DNA from: CAZXFH01 sp964640055
GTDB taxonomy: Bacteria; Fidelibacterota; UBA2242; JAFGTP01
Assembly: GCA_964640055.1 (NCBI GenBank)
Contig: CAZXFH010000035.1
Coordinates: 1 to 33,840, forward strand
Length of the DNA: 33,840 nucleotides
Direction of reading: 5' to 3'
Shown here: one piece after another, positions 16,468-24,189 of the stretch
Numbering within the stretch: the stretch's first letter is position 1
Layout: each line of letters starts with the position of its first letter
Made by a program: the position numbers and the translations under genes
The notes under the pieces: model-generated
The model's database searches: none
Told to the model about the DNA's origin: nothing
What the model saw: the letters and a program-made list of their open reading frames with translations, nothing else

Positions 16468-17807
16468 CAGCCAAATTTAGTCAAAAATTTTACAAAATCA
16501 TTAATCTCTTTTAAACTTCGTTTTTCAGTTACGGCTATTAAAAGCTGTTTATCCCATTCTGGGTTACATTGTCCCAGATCAAGACCCGCAAAAATATGTT
16601 CCTCCAAGGCAGCATCGATGATTTCTTGAGCCTTTACCGGTGTCTTTATGGCAAACTCTTTAAAGAAATGCGCCTCAGGATAGGCCAAATCAAAGCCTGA
16701 TAATTCCGTTATTTCAGCAGCTAAATGGTGGCTTTTTTCTAGACATAAATTGGCTACCCGCTGTAATCCCCGTTTGCCTAACAGCGCTAAATAGATGGTG
16801 GCTGCCAGAGCCATTAATCCCTGATTGGTACAAATATTAGAAGTGGCTCTTTCACGACGGATATGTTGCTCGCGGGTTTGCAACACCAACACATACCCCC
16901 GTTTACCATCTACATCCCGGGTTTCCCCGACGATTCTGCCGGGCATCTTACGAATCAGACTGCGTTTAGAAGCAAAAACACCTAAATAAGGACCGCCAAA
17001 TGCTTGATGGATGCCCAGCGGTTGACCTTCGGCCACGGCAATATCGGCGCCTAATTCACCGGGCGTTTTTAAAATACTATTACCAATCGGATCGCTCATA
17101 ATGATGAGGAGTGTTTTCTTATCAGCCAATTTTTGTTTTAATTCCGTCAGAATTTCAATATTACCCAGAAAATTAGGGGTTTGTATGATGATGCCCGCTG
17201 CCCCTTTTACTTGCTCATCAAGCTGACTCAAATCCGTTAAACCTTCCCGGGATGGTAGTAAGGTCAATTCAATACCCCGATTATCCAAATAGGTATTTAA
17301 TACCTGCCGGGCAGTAGGATTAATCAGCGGCGAGACCAGAATCTTATCTTTACGGGTAGCCTGGGTGGCCATAATCGCAGCTTCAGCCAGGGCAGTCGCC
17401 CCATCATAAAGTGACGCATTAGCGACTTCCATATCCATTAAATGACAGATCATAGATTGATATTCATAGATGGATTGTAGAGTCCCCTGGCTGACTTCGG
17501 GTTGGTAGGGGGTGTAGGCTGTATAGAATTCAGAGCGTTGAATCAAGAAATCAACGACCGTGGGTGTAAAATGATCATACGCCCCCCCACCAAGGAAGGA
17601 TATATAGTCACTGGTCGGACTGTTTTGACGGGCAATCTGCTTAACATGGCGGATAACTTCATCTTCAGTCAATGCCTCGGGCAGGTCAATCCTACATTTA
17701 TCCAGAAATTTCTGGGGTATATGGCTTAATAGGTCTTCAAAGCGTTCTACCCCGAGTTCCTTTAGTATGGCTGCCTCGGTTTCCTCGGTGTTGGGAATAT
17801 ACTGCAT
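16467..17807 (-). CDS. gcvPA: Glycine dehydrogenase (decarboxylating) subunit 1
   Basis: A 446-residue alpha subunit of the two-subunit P-protein of the glycine cleavage system. It carries the conserved start MQYIPNTEETEAAILKELG, the FLGGGAYDHFTP segment, TAYTPYQPEVSQGTLQSIYE and the C-terminal domain with MPGRIVGETRDVDGKRGYVL. The PLP-binding lysine belongs to the partner subunit GcvPB, which is not in this window, nor is GcvT. It begins three bases after gcvH and is surely co-transcribed. Confidence 0.96.
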   Translation of the reverse strand: MQYIPNTEETEAAILKELGVERFEDLLSHIPQKFLDKCRIDLPEALTEDEVIRHVKQIARQNSPTSDYISFLGGGAYDHFTPTVVDFLIQRSEFYTAYTPYQPEVSQGTLQSIYEYQSMICHLMDMEVANASLYDGATALAEAAIMATQATRKDKILVSPLINPTARQVLNTYLDNRGIELTLLPSREGLTDLSQLDEQVKGAAGIIIQTPNFLGNIEILTELKQKLADKKTLLIIMSDPIGNSILKTPGELGADIAVAEGQPLGIHQAFGGPYLGVFASKRSLIRKMPGRIVGETRDVDGKRGYVLVLQTREQHIRRERATSNICTNQGLMALAATIYLALLGKRGLQRVANLCLEKSHHLAAEITELSGFDLAYPEAHFFKEFAIKTPVKAQEIIDAALEEHIFAGLDLGQCNPEWDKQLLIAVTEKRSLKEINDFVKFLTKFG

Positions 17808-17810
17808 AGG

Positions 17811-18188
17811 CTAGGATACCATTTCTTTGTACTTATCCGGGGTTAACAGTTTTTCCAATTCGGCGCTATCGGTCATCTGGACTTTCACCATCCAGCCCTC
17901 GCCATAAGGATCTTTATTGACCATTTCAGCCGCATCTTGCAAAGCCTCATTAACTTGGACAATCTCTCCGGAAACCGGTGTATAGATATCAGCCACTGTC
18001 TTAACCGCCTCAATAGTACCAATGGCATCTCCTTGCGAAAAGTGCTCACCCACATCAGGCATTTCCAGATAAACGATATCGCCTAATTCATCCTGGGCAT
18101 AGTCAGTAATACCTACTGTGGCGGTATCGTCCTCTACCAATACCCATTCATGATCTTTAGTGTACTTCAAATTTTCGGGAATCTTCAT
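17811..18188 (-). CDS. gcvH: Glycine cleavage system H protein
   Basis: A 125-residue lipoyl carrier shuttling the aminomethyl group between the P, T and L proteins of glycine cleavage. The lipoylated lysine is Lys63 in GTIEAVKTVADIYTP, within the beta-hairpin typical of the fold; the start KYTKDHEWVLVEDD is standard. AAGGAGG lies before ATG 18188, one of the strongest ribosome sites in the run. It sits between accC (16 bases upstream) and gcvPA (3 bases downstream). Confidence 0.97.
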   Translation of the reverse strand: MKIPENLKYTKDHEWVLVEDDTATVGITDYAQDELGDIVYLEMPDVGEHFSQGDAIGTIEAVKTVADIYTPVSGEIVQVNEALQDAAEMVNKDPYGEGWMVKVQMTDSAELEKLLTPDKYKEMVS

Positions 18189-18204
18189 CAGGATCCTCCT
18201 TATT

Positions 18205-19554
18205 TCATTTTTTATTAAATTTAAAATTGGTTAAAAAGCCAGTATGAAAATCACCTATCCTGAATTTTTCATGGCGGATAATGGACTGGTGGAAGGGAAT
18301 GGTGGTTTTAACACCTTCGATAATGGTTTCGTCCAGGGCACGCTCCATGCGTTTAATGGCCTCTTCCCGGGAATCTCCGTGAGTGATCAATTTACCCAAT
18401 AGTGAGTCATAATAAGCTGGAATAGAATACCCATCAAAAGCATGGGTATCCATGCGGGTACCGGGTCCCCCGGGAATATGAAAAGAGGTAATTTTACCCG
18501 GGCTGGGTTGAAAGTTTCTATCGGGATCCTCGGCATTAATACGGCATTCGATGGCATGCCCTCTTAACTTTAACTTACTCAACCAGGAAGGCATTTTTTC
18601 ATCACGGATCAGCTGGATCTGTCCTTTAACCAGATCATAGCCGGTGACCAACTCAGTGACCGGGTGTTCAACCTGAATACGGGTATTCATTTCCATAAAG
18701 TAAAAGTTTTTATCCTTATCCAGCAAGAATTCAACGGTGCCGGCACTGGAATAGTTAACCGCCTTGGCCGCTTTGATCGCGGCTTTCCCCATCTGCGCCC
18801 GTAATTTCTCATCCACTACTGGTGAGGGTGATTCTTCGATTAATTTTTGATGTCGGCGCTGGATTGAACAATCCCTCTCGCCCAGATGCTCAATATTGCC
18901 AAAATTATCGCCGATTATCTGGACTTCCACATGCTTGGCATCCAGAATTAATTTTTCCACATAAAGATCGGCATTGCCAAAGGCTGCTTGAGCTTCACTG
19001 CGTGCCGCATTCCAGGCATCTTTTAATTCAGAGACCTGCTGTACGATACGCATGCCTCTGCCGCCGCCACCGGCCTTGGCTTTTAGTAAAACCGGATAAC
19101 CGATATCTTCGACAATATCCTGCAGGGTATCAAAATTGGTTATCACCCCTTTACTTCCCGGAATGACCGGGACACCCACTTCCTGCATACGTTCACGGGC
19201 TTTGGCCTTGTCCCCCATAATACCGATCACTTCCGGCCGGGGACCGATAAATATCAATTCATTATCCTCACACATCTGGGCAAAATCGGCATTTTCTGCA
19301 AAATAACCATAGCCCGGGTGGATGGCATCAGCGTTAGTGACTTCCGCCGCGCTGATGATTTGGGATTCCTTAAGATAGCTTTTACCACTTTCAGGGGGGC
19401 CGATACAAATTGCTTCCTCGGCAAATTTTACCGGTAAAGAGAGTTCATCAGCCGTGGAGTAAATAGCCACGGTGGCAATATCAAGTTCCTTGCAGGCCCT
19501 GATGATCCTGAGAGCAATTTCACCTCGATTGGCTATGAGAATCTTATTAATCAA
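18205..19554 (-). CDS. accC: Acetyl-CoA carboxylase biotin carboxylase subunit
   Basis: A 449-residue ATP-grasp enzyme that carboxylates biotin on AccB for malonyl-CoA synthesis. Signatures: KILIANRGEIALRIIRACKE at the start, DAIHPGYGYFAENADFA, the ATP loop AKAGGGGRGMRIV, LGERDCSIQRRHQKLIEESP and EMNTRIQVEHPVTE with the catalytic residues. The start is TTG 19554 with only weak GGAA upstream. It follows accB by 27 bases. The carboxyltransferase subunits AccA/AccD are not in the window. Confidence 0.96.
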   Translation of the reverse strand: MINKILIANRGEIALRIIRACKELDIATVAIYSTADELSLPVKFAEEAICIGPPESGKSYLKESQIISAAEVTNADAIHPGYGYFAENADFAQMCEDNELIFIGPRPEVIGIMGDKAKARERMQEVGVPVIPGSKGVITNFDTLQDIVEDIGYPVLLKAKAGGGGRGMRIVQQVSELKDAWNAARSEAQAAFGNADLYVEKLILDAKHVEVQIIGDNFGNIEHLGERDCSIQRRHQKLIEESPSPVVDEKLRAQMGKAAIKAAKAVNYSSAGTVEFLLDKDKNFYFMEMNTRIQVEHPVTELVTGYDLVKGQIQLIRDEKMPSWLSKLKLRGHAIECRINAEDPDRNFQPSPGKITSFHIPGGPGTRMDTHAFDGYSIPAYYDSLLGKLITHGDSREEAIKRMERALDETIIEGVKTTIPFHQSIIRHEKFRIGDFHTGFLTNFKFNKK

Positions 19555-19581
19555 ATTTCCGATATTTGTTTCTATTAGAGG

Positions 19582-20049
19582 TTATGATTGATCAATAATA
19601 AAGAGAGCTTGATTATATTCCACTGGCTGGGCATTTTCGACCAGTATCTTTTTTAAAGTTCCGGACACCTCGGATTCGATTACATTCATGATCTTCATGG
19701 CCTCAATGATACACAGCGGCTGCCCAACGCTGATGTGATCCCCTACCTTTACATAAGGTTCGGCATCCGGGGCTGGTGCGTTATAAAAGGTCCCCACAAT
19801 GGGTGTTTTTACCGCCACTTCGGTGTCTTTTAAAGCAGAGGCTTCGCCTTCCCTTGCAGGTGCTTCCTCAGGCACTTCTTTCTTTCCAGGAACAACATAA
19901 TCCTGGGTGACTGGCGTCGGGGGCTTCCGATTGCCCGAAGCACTAAATTTGGATATCCGAATCTTAGATCCCCAGCGACGGATCTCTATCTCACCAATAT
20001 CATGGGATTCTAATATTCTTACCAATTCCTGTATTTTTTCTGTGCGCAT
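19582..20049 (-). CDS. accB: Biotin carboxyl carrier protein of acetyl-CoA carboxylase
   Basis: A 155-residue BCCP. The N-terminal region (1-35) is the subunit-interaction part, followed by a Pro/Glu-rich linker at about 40-75 and the biotinyl domain with the biotinylated Lys119 in IIEAMKIMNVIESEVSG. The thumb region GTFYNAPAPDAEPYVKVGD is present. It lies 14 bases after efp, with GAGG before ATG 20049. The efp-accB-accC order is common in bacteria. Confidence 0.96.
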   Translation of the reverse strand: MRTEKIQELVRILESHDIGEIEIRRWGSKIRISKFSASGNRKPPTPVTQDYVVPGKKEVPEEAPAREGEASALKDTEVAVKTPIVGTFYNAPAPDAEPYVKVGDHISVGQPLCIIEAMKIMNVIESEVSGTLKKILVENAQPVEYNQALFIIDQS

Positions 20050-20063
20050 ATCAACCTCTTCAA

Positions 20064-20624
20064 TTAGGATACGCGTTCGTTATAACTACCGTCGCGAGTA
20101 TCCACTCGGATTATATCTCCCTCATTAATAAAAAGTGGTACCTGTAGGCTGTACCCCGTTTCCAAGGTGGCGGGTTTTGAACCACCAGTGGCTGTATCTC
20201 CTTTAACCCCTGGCTCGGTATCGGTTACTTTTAATTCCACAAAAATCGGCAGTTCGATATCAATGGGGACATTATTATGGAATAACAATTTGACAATTTC
20301 GTTCTCTTTTACAAATTGACTGGCCTCTTTGAAAATTTCATCGGGAATAGGGAGCTGTTCGTAATTATTGGTATCCATAAAATAATAGTTGATTCCATCA
20401 TGATAGAGATACTGCATCTCTCTGGCTTCAAGGCGTACATCTATGATTTTTTCCCCGGATCGAAAAGTATTATCCAATACTTGACCGGTTTTTACATTTT
20501 TTAATTTGGTACGTATTTTGGCTCCACCACGGGCGGTTTTAATGTGCTGAAAATCGACAACTTTATAGTAATCATCTTTGTATTTAATAACCATTCCATT
20601 CCGAATATCAGATGTCGTTGCCAC
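20064..20624 (-). CDS. efp: Elongation factor P with arginine at the loop tip
   Basis: A 186-residue EF-P, which relieves ribosome stalling at polyproline stretches. The three beta-barrel domains are complete, ending with YSLQVPLFINEGDIIRVDT. The domain I loop that reaches the peptidyl-transferase centre reads HIKTARGGAKIRTKLKN, so the tip residue is Arg32, not the lysine modified by EpmA or 5-aminopentanolylation. Rhamnosylated EF-P of the EarP type also has Arg32 but in an SGRN context. The start is GTG 20624, fixed by AGGAGG (minus strand of 20632-20637). It is the first gene of the long leftward operon. Confidence 0.96.
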   Translation of the reverse strand: MATTSDIRNGMVIKYKDDYYKVVDFQHIKTARGGAKIRTKLKNVKTGQVLDNTFRSGEKIIDVRLEAREMQYLYHDGINYYFMDTNNYEQLPIPDEIFKEASQFVKENEIVKLLFHNNVPIDIELPIFVELKVTDTEPGVKGDTATGGSKPATLETGYSLQVPLFINEGDIIRVDTRDGSYNERVS

Positions 20625-20662
20625 GCTGATTCCTCCTGTTAAATAGGCCTATAATGATGATC

Positions 20663-20691
20663 AATTTACACGCTACTTCAGTAAGTGTCAA
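20663..20691 (-). promoter_or_regulatory. Sigma70-type promoter for the efp operon
   Basis: On the minus strand TTGACA (20691-20686) is separated by exactly 17 bases from TAAATT (20668-20663). The -35 is a perfect consensus and the -10 matches four of six. It lies about 40 bases before the efp GTG and is the only strong promoter seen for the thirteen-gene run. Confidence 0.7.
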
Positions 20692-20782
20692 CCAATTTTT
20701 GTGCTTATAAAAAGGGCCTTTTCGACGAAGAATTCCCCCAAATCCCTTTGCGCATAAGCGGGAAAAATGATAGATTTCAGTG

Positions 20783-22423
20783 ATGTATTTGACTACCTTT
20801 CCTGCGTTTGAAATATGGACTGAGCTCCTGTTTTTATTACCCATATGGATGTATGCGGAATTACATTACCGCCTCCCTTTCTTTAAAGGTCTTCTGTATA
20901 AAAAACAACCGGAAATTATATTTGATATACCCCACCGAATTGATACTGATCAGTTATTGGTACTACTACTGATTAAGGACGCTCATCGTTTCCCAATTCA
21001 AGTAAAAAAAGTGACGATCACCCTAAAAGACCAGTCCAGCCAGACAATAATATCTCGTTTCTCTTTTGCGGAAAATTTTAAACTGCACCACAAATGGTTT
21101 TCAAAAATATATCCCATAGATGTCAGCCAATATAAAGCCATGTACCTGCAAGTTCAATGTGAACTTGAAATAAATCTACGGGGCAAAGTTCTACGGATAA
21201 ACAATGATAATTATCCGCGCTTATCAGGCCAAGACTTCCGGGTGTATACCGATCCCGATCCCTTACCGGGTAAGCAAAACTGGTCATGGGGCGATCTACA
21301 TACCCACTCCAGCTGGACCGAGGATCAGGTCGAATTTGGCATCCCGGCCGAATTGATCCCGCCTCTGGCCACTGCCATGGGACTCTCTTTTTGCGCCCTG
21401 ACCGACCATTCCTATGATCTGGACGACCAGCCGGGATCCTGGACGCAGACCGACCCACAACTCACGCTCTGGAGAGAATCACGCAAGCACATCGCCGACT
21501 TAAATCATAAGAACAATGATTTTTTACTCATTCCCGGAGAAGAACTATCCGTAGATAACGGCCTGGGTAGCAATGTGCATTTGGCTCTCCTGAACAGCAC
21601 TCGCTATTTCCCGGGAAGTGGAGATGGACTAGAACATGGGTTTCGGCAGCTTTCTGAATACCATTATTCTCATGTTCTGGATCAGCTCTCGGAACACACC
21701 CTGGCCTTTGCTGCCCATCCTTTTGAGCGTCCCAAGTTTAGCCATAGGCTGCTGATCAACAGAGGAACTTGGAATCCCTGGGATCATCATCGACGATTAA
21801 GCGGATATCAAATCATCAATGGCCACCTGGAAAATGGTTTCCAGCGGGGAAAACAAATTTGGATCAAACAACTATTAAAAGGCTACAGACACTACATCTA
21901 TGCTGGCAATGACGCTCATGGCAGTTTCAATCGCTTTCGCGAAATGAACATTCCATTATTATGCTTGCAGGAATCTCAGCGCCAGCTCTTTGGCCATTTC
22001 AGAACCGGCGTTCGATCGAACAAGTCTATGAGTGTCTATAATCTTATCTACAACCTGAAAGAGGGCCCAGTTATCATATCCAATGGACCTTTTATCAATC
22101 TGAGGTTGGAAACCCCTGAAAATAAGAGTCACCCGATTGGAGCCCAGCTTTATCAAGCACCGAGAAAAATACACATATACGCTCAATCAACCCCGCACTT
22201 CGGCAGTTTAAAAAAGATCATAATTTATCTCGGAGATTTTGAACAGCAGCAGGAATTTACCTATCAATCTGTGGCTATCTCTTCTAAAAACCGGGATGAA
22301 TTAACAATTCCCATTAATAACTTACCGGTTCGGGGCTATTTCCGGGCCGAGCTCTATACCCACCGTGACACCTTTGCCTTAACTAATCCAATCTGGTTCA
22401 AAAATCAGGCAACCGGAACATAA
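20783..22423 (+). CDS. PHP-domain/CehA-McbA-type metallohydrolase
   Basis: A protein of about 546 residues. The N-terminal part (about 1-160) has a hydrophobic stretch (LLFLLPIWMY) and a beta-rich region I do not recognise. From about residue 168 a PHP metal centre follows: GDLHTHSSWTED with the HxH pair near 173-175, ALTDHSYDL, IPGEELSV, NVHLALLN, AAHPFERP and YAGNDAHG. All expected metal ligands are present, so it is probably an active phosphoesterase or carbamate/ester hydrolase; the substrate is unknown. The start is unclear: ATG 20783 lacks a good ribosome site, GTG 20780 is possible, and ATG near 20846 would remove the hydrophobic helix. It diverges from efp across 155 bases. Confidence 0.85.
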   Translation: MYLTTFPAFEIWTELLFLLPIWMYAELHYRLPFFKGLLYKKQPEIIFDIPHRIDTDQLLVLLLIKDAHRFPIQVKKVTITLKDQSSQTIISRFSFAENFKLHHKWFSKIYPIDVSQYKAMYLQVQCELEINLRGKVLRINNDNYPRLSGQDFRVYTDPDPLPGKQNWSWGDLHTHSSWTEDQVEFGIPAELIPPLATAMGLSFCALTDHSYDLDDQPGSWTQTDPQLTLWRESRKHIADLNHKNNDFLLIPGEELSVDNGLGSNVHLALLNSTRYFPGSGDGLEHGFRQLSEYHYSHVLDQLSEHTLAFAAHPFERPKFSHRLLINRGTWNPWDHHRRLSGYQIINGHLENGFQRGKQIWIKQLLKGYRHYIYAGNDAHGSFNRFREMNIPLLCLQESQRQLFGHFRTGVRSNKSMSVYNLIYNLKEGPVIISNGPFINLRLETPENKSHPIGAQLYQAPRKIHIYAQSTPHFGSLKKIIIYLGDFEQQQEFTYQSVAISSKNRDELTIPINNLPVRGYFRAELYTHRDTFALTNPIWFKNQATGT

Positions 22424-22457
22424 TTGCATCAGGTAATATCCTTAAATAAATTAATTT

Positions 22458-22978
22458 TTATTTGCGCATATAATTAATTAGCGTTTCAGTTTGATTATGC
22501 AACTGGTAATGGGCGCTGTCCTTCAAAATCGATCGGATAATGTCACCACTTAAATGATGATCACTGAGAGAAAGAAAACCGCCCGGTTTCAATACCCTAG
22601 CAATTTCATCTAAAACCTGATGAGGTGCTGGTAATTCATGTAGAATATCATATAATAAAACCTTATCGATCGAATCAGACGATAGTCCGGTTTGACAATC
22701 GGTCTGGATAATTTGAACATTATCCAGTCGCTGTTTTTGGACAAGTTTTTCTACTTTTTTACGGCCAGCGGATGCATATCAAGGGCAAATATTTCCCCTT
22801 TACGGCCCACCCGTTCATATAGTGGTATAATATAGCTACCTGGTCCGCAGCCATAATCAAGAACGTTGTCTCCTGATTGAATATCGATTCCCCTTAACAC
22901 TTCATCACGGGGCTGGAACCAATCGTGCAGTTTAAAGCTTAGGGCCATTAGCTGAAAATTCATGTTTTTCCAAAACAT
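22458..22978 (-). pseudogene. Class I methyltransferase interrupted by a -1 frameshift
   Basis: From ATG 22978 (AGGAG upstream) the frame gives a methyltransferase N-terminal part with VLDYGCGPGSYIIPL and GEIFALDMHPLAVKK, then TAG at 22753-22751. In the -1 frame the protein continues without gap: VEKLVQKQRLDNVQIIQT, later DKVLLYDILHELPAP, IARVLKPGGF and SLSDHHLSG, ending at TAA 22460-22458. Joined, it is about 173 residues and complete for this small family. The break lies at GTA AAA AAG TAG, where six A are present and a seventh would restore the frame. Single-base loss, sequencing error or recoding at the A AAA AAG heptamer are all possible; I call it disrupted provisionally. Confidence 0.8.
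22704..22727 (-). repeat. Perfect 9-base hairpin inside the frameshifted methyltransferase
   Basis: CTGGATAAT (22704-22712) and ATTATCCAG (22719-22727) are exact complements around a 6-base loop. It starts about 26 bases downstream of the slippery heptamer on the minus strand, further than the 5-9 bases typical for -1 frameshift stimulators. It may be chance. Confidence 0.45.
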
Positions 22979-23043
22979 ATAGTGTCACTCCTCATTAACC
23001 TAAATGAATAGAGCCTGTTATGGGCTGGTAATATCATCGTATA

Positions 23044-23361
23044 TTAAAAATAGATATTTGAGATGGTGAAACATAAAATATAAAATCCAAGGCTCTTTGA
23101 GGTAGAGCAAGCAAGTACTTCCTGGTTGTTTATTGCCACATCAACCTGTGCATTTTTACAAGCGACCCGGCCTGACCGATCAATAACAAACGGATTGCTT
23201 TTTCACGCACCAAATCAACCTCTTCCTGATCCATAGTCAGGCGCAAAGAGCCGCCCTTGCTAAACCGGGACTCCGAATTTCTGTACAATCTGTTCTAAGG
23301 CATCAGAGAGTAAGGTAAGGTTTAATTCATATCTGATTTTTTGTCTACTTTGTTTTTTCAA
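23044..23361 (-). pseudogene. Possible remnant of an unrecognised gene, three frames
   Basis: This fills most of the 408-base gap between the frameshifted methyltransferase and the SDR gene. From TTG 23361 one frame reads LKKQSRQKIRYELNLTLLSD and ALEQIVQKFGVP before TAG at 23262-23260. A second frame carries on with RFSKGGSLRLTMDQEEVDLV and REKAIRLLLIGQAG. A third continues GRVACKNAQVDVAINNQEVL before a stop at 23046-23044. The three pieces together look coding in residue composition and join end to end, as in a protein of about 105 residues broken by two frameshifts. No family was recognised. Chance open frames remain possible. Confidence 0.35.
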
Positions 23362-23386
23362 TCTTGAGACTGCTGAATTAATAAGG

Positions 23387-24154
23387 TTATTGATCCCGCC
23401 ATTTATTCCGGATGTCGACGACCTGACCCGATTCAAATTCTTTTTTTAGCAACAATTGCACAATAATTTCAGCTACTTTTTGCGGGGGTAAGAGTTTGTT
23501 CTGGGCTTTTAGATCGAGAAATTTTTGACGTTGGCGGAAATATTTTTCATTTACATTCCGGATATATTGCTGCATATCAGTATCCACCACACCGGGTGCC
23601 AGAGATAGTATGCGAGCCGGATAGGCTTGATCCTGCTGCTCCAGGGCTAGGCAGCGGGTAAACATATCTATTCCGGCCTTTGCCGTACAATAACAAGCCC
23701 AGCCGTAATAAGGTTTTTTACCTGCGCCGGAAGATATATTGATAATTCGCTTATCAACTTTGAAAGCAACGGTTTTACTTAAAAAACGAGCGGTCAGTAG
23801 CATAGGCGCCACTAAATTCACATTAATATTCTTCAAAATACTCTCATTCGAGGACTTTTGAATCGGTTGCACCGGCGCCAGAATACCGGCATTATTGACT
23901 AAGTGGATGGCTTTTATATCTGTCTGGTTAATATGCCCAAAAAGCTGCTTCATCAGAGCTGGATAGTCTGCCAGGCGATTTAAATCGAATTTTATTTGAT
24001 GAAACTGATTTTTATGATGGGCAGCAATTTCAGACAAAGTATTATTTTCCGAACGTGAGATACCAAAAAGTGTAATGGAAGGTTCCTGCAATAACTGTTT
24101 TGCCACGGCGGCTCCCAGACCGCGAGAGGTTCCGGTAACAATGATATAGTTCAT
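23387..24154 (-). CDS. Short-chain dehydrogenase/reductase
   Basis: A 255-residue classical SDR. The NADP-type cofactor loop is TGTSRGLG (7-14), followed by VNNAG at 86-90, catalytic serine in IINISSGAG near 141 and the YxxxK pair Tyr155/Lys159 in CYCTAKAG. APGVVDTDM follows the active site. Overall it resembles the sepiapterin reductase/benzil reductase group (YueD-like), but the substrate is not known. AAGGA precedes ATG 24154. It lies 35 bases after the amidohydrolase gene and may be co-transcribed with it. Confidence 0.9.
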   Translation of the reverse strand: MNYIIVTGTSRGLGAAVAKQLLQEPSITLFGISRSENNTLSEIAAHHKNQFHQIKFDLNRLADYPALMKQLFGHINQTDIKAIHLVNNAGILAPVQPIQKSSNESILKNINVNLVAPMLLTARFLSKTVAFKVDKRIINISSGAGKKPYYGWACYCTAKAGIDMFTRCLALEQQDQAYPARILSLAPGVVDTDMQQYIRNVNEKYFRQRQKFLDLKAQNKLLPPQKVAEIIVQLLLKKEFESGQVVDIRNKWRDQ

Positions 24155-24189
24155 ACTCTGTCCTTCTTATGTAAAAAATTTACAGGCGT

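Noticed and set aside
22430..22457. AT-rich near-palindrome between the PHP gene and the split methyltransferase as bidirectional terminator
   Set aside because: The stem is almost only A-T and imperfect, so it is not a convincing terminator.
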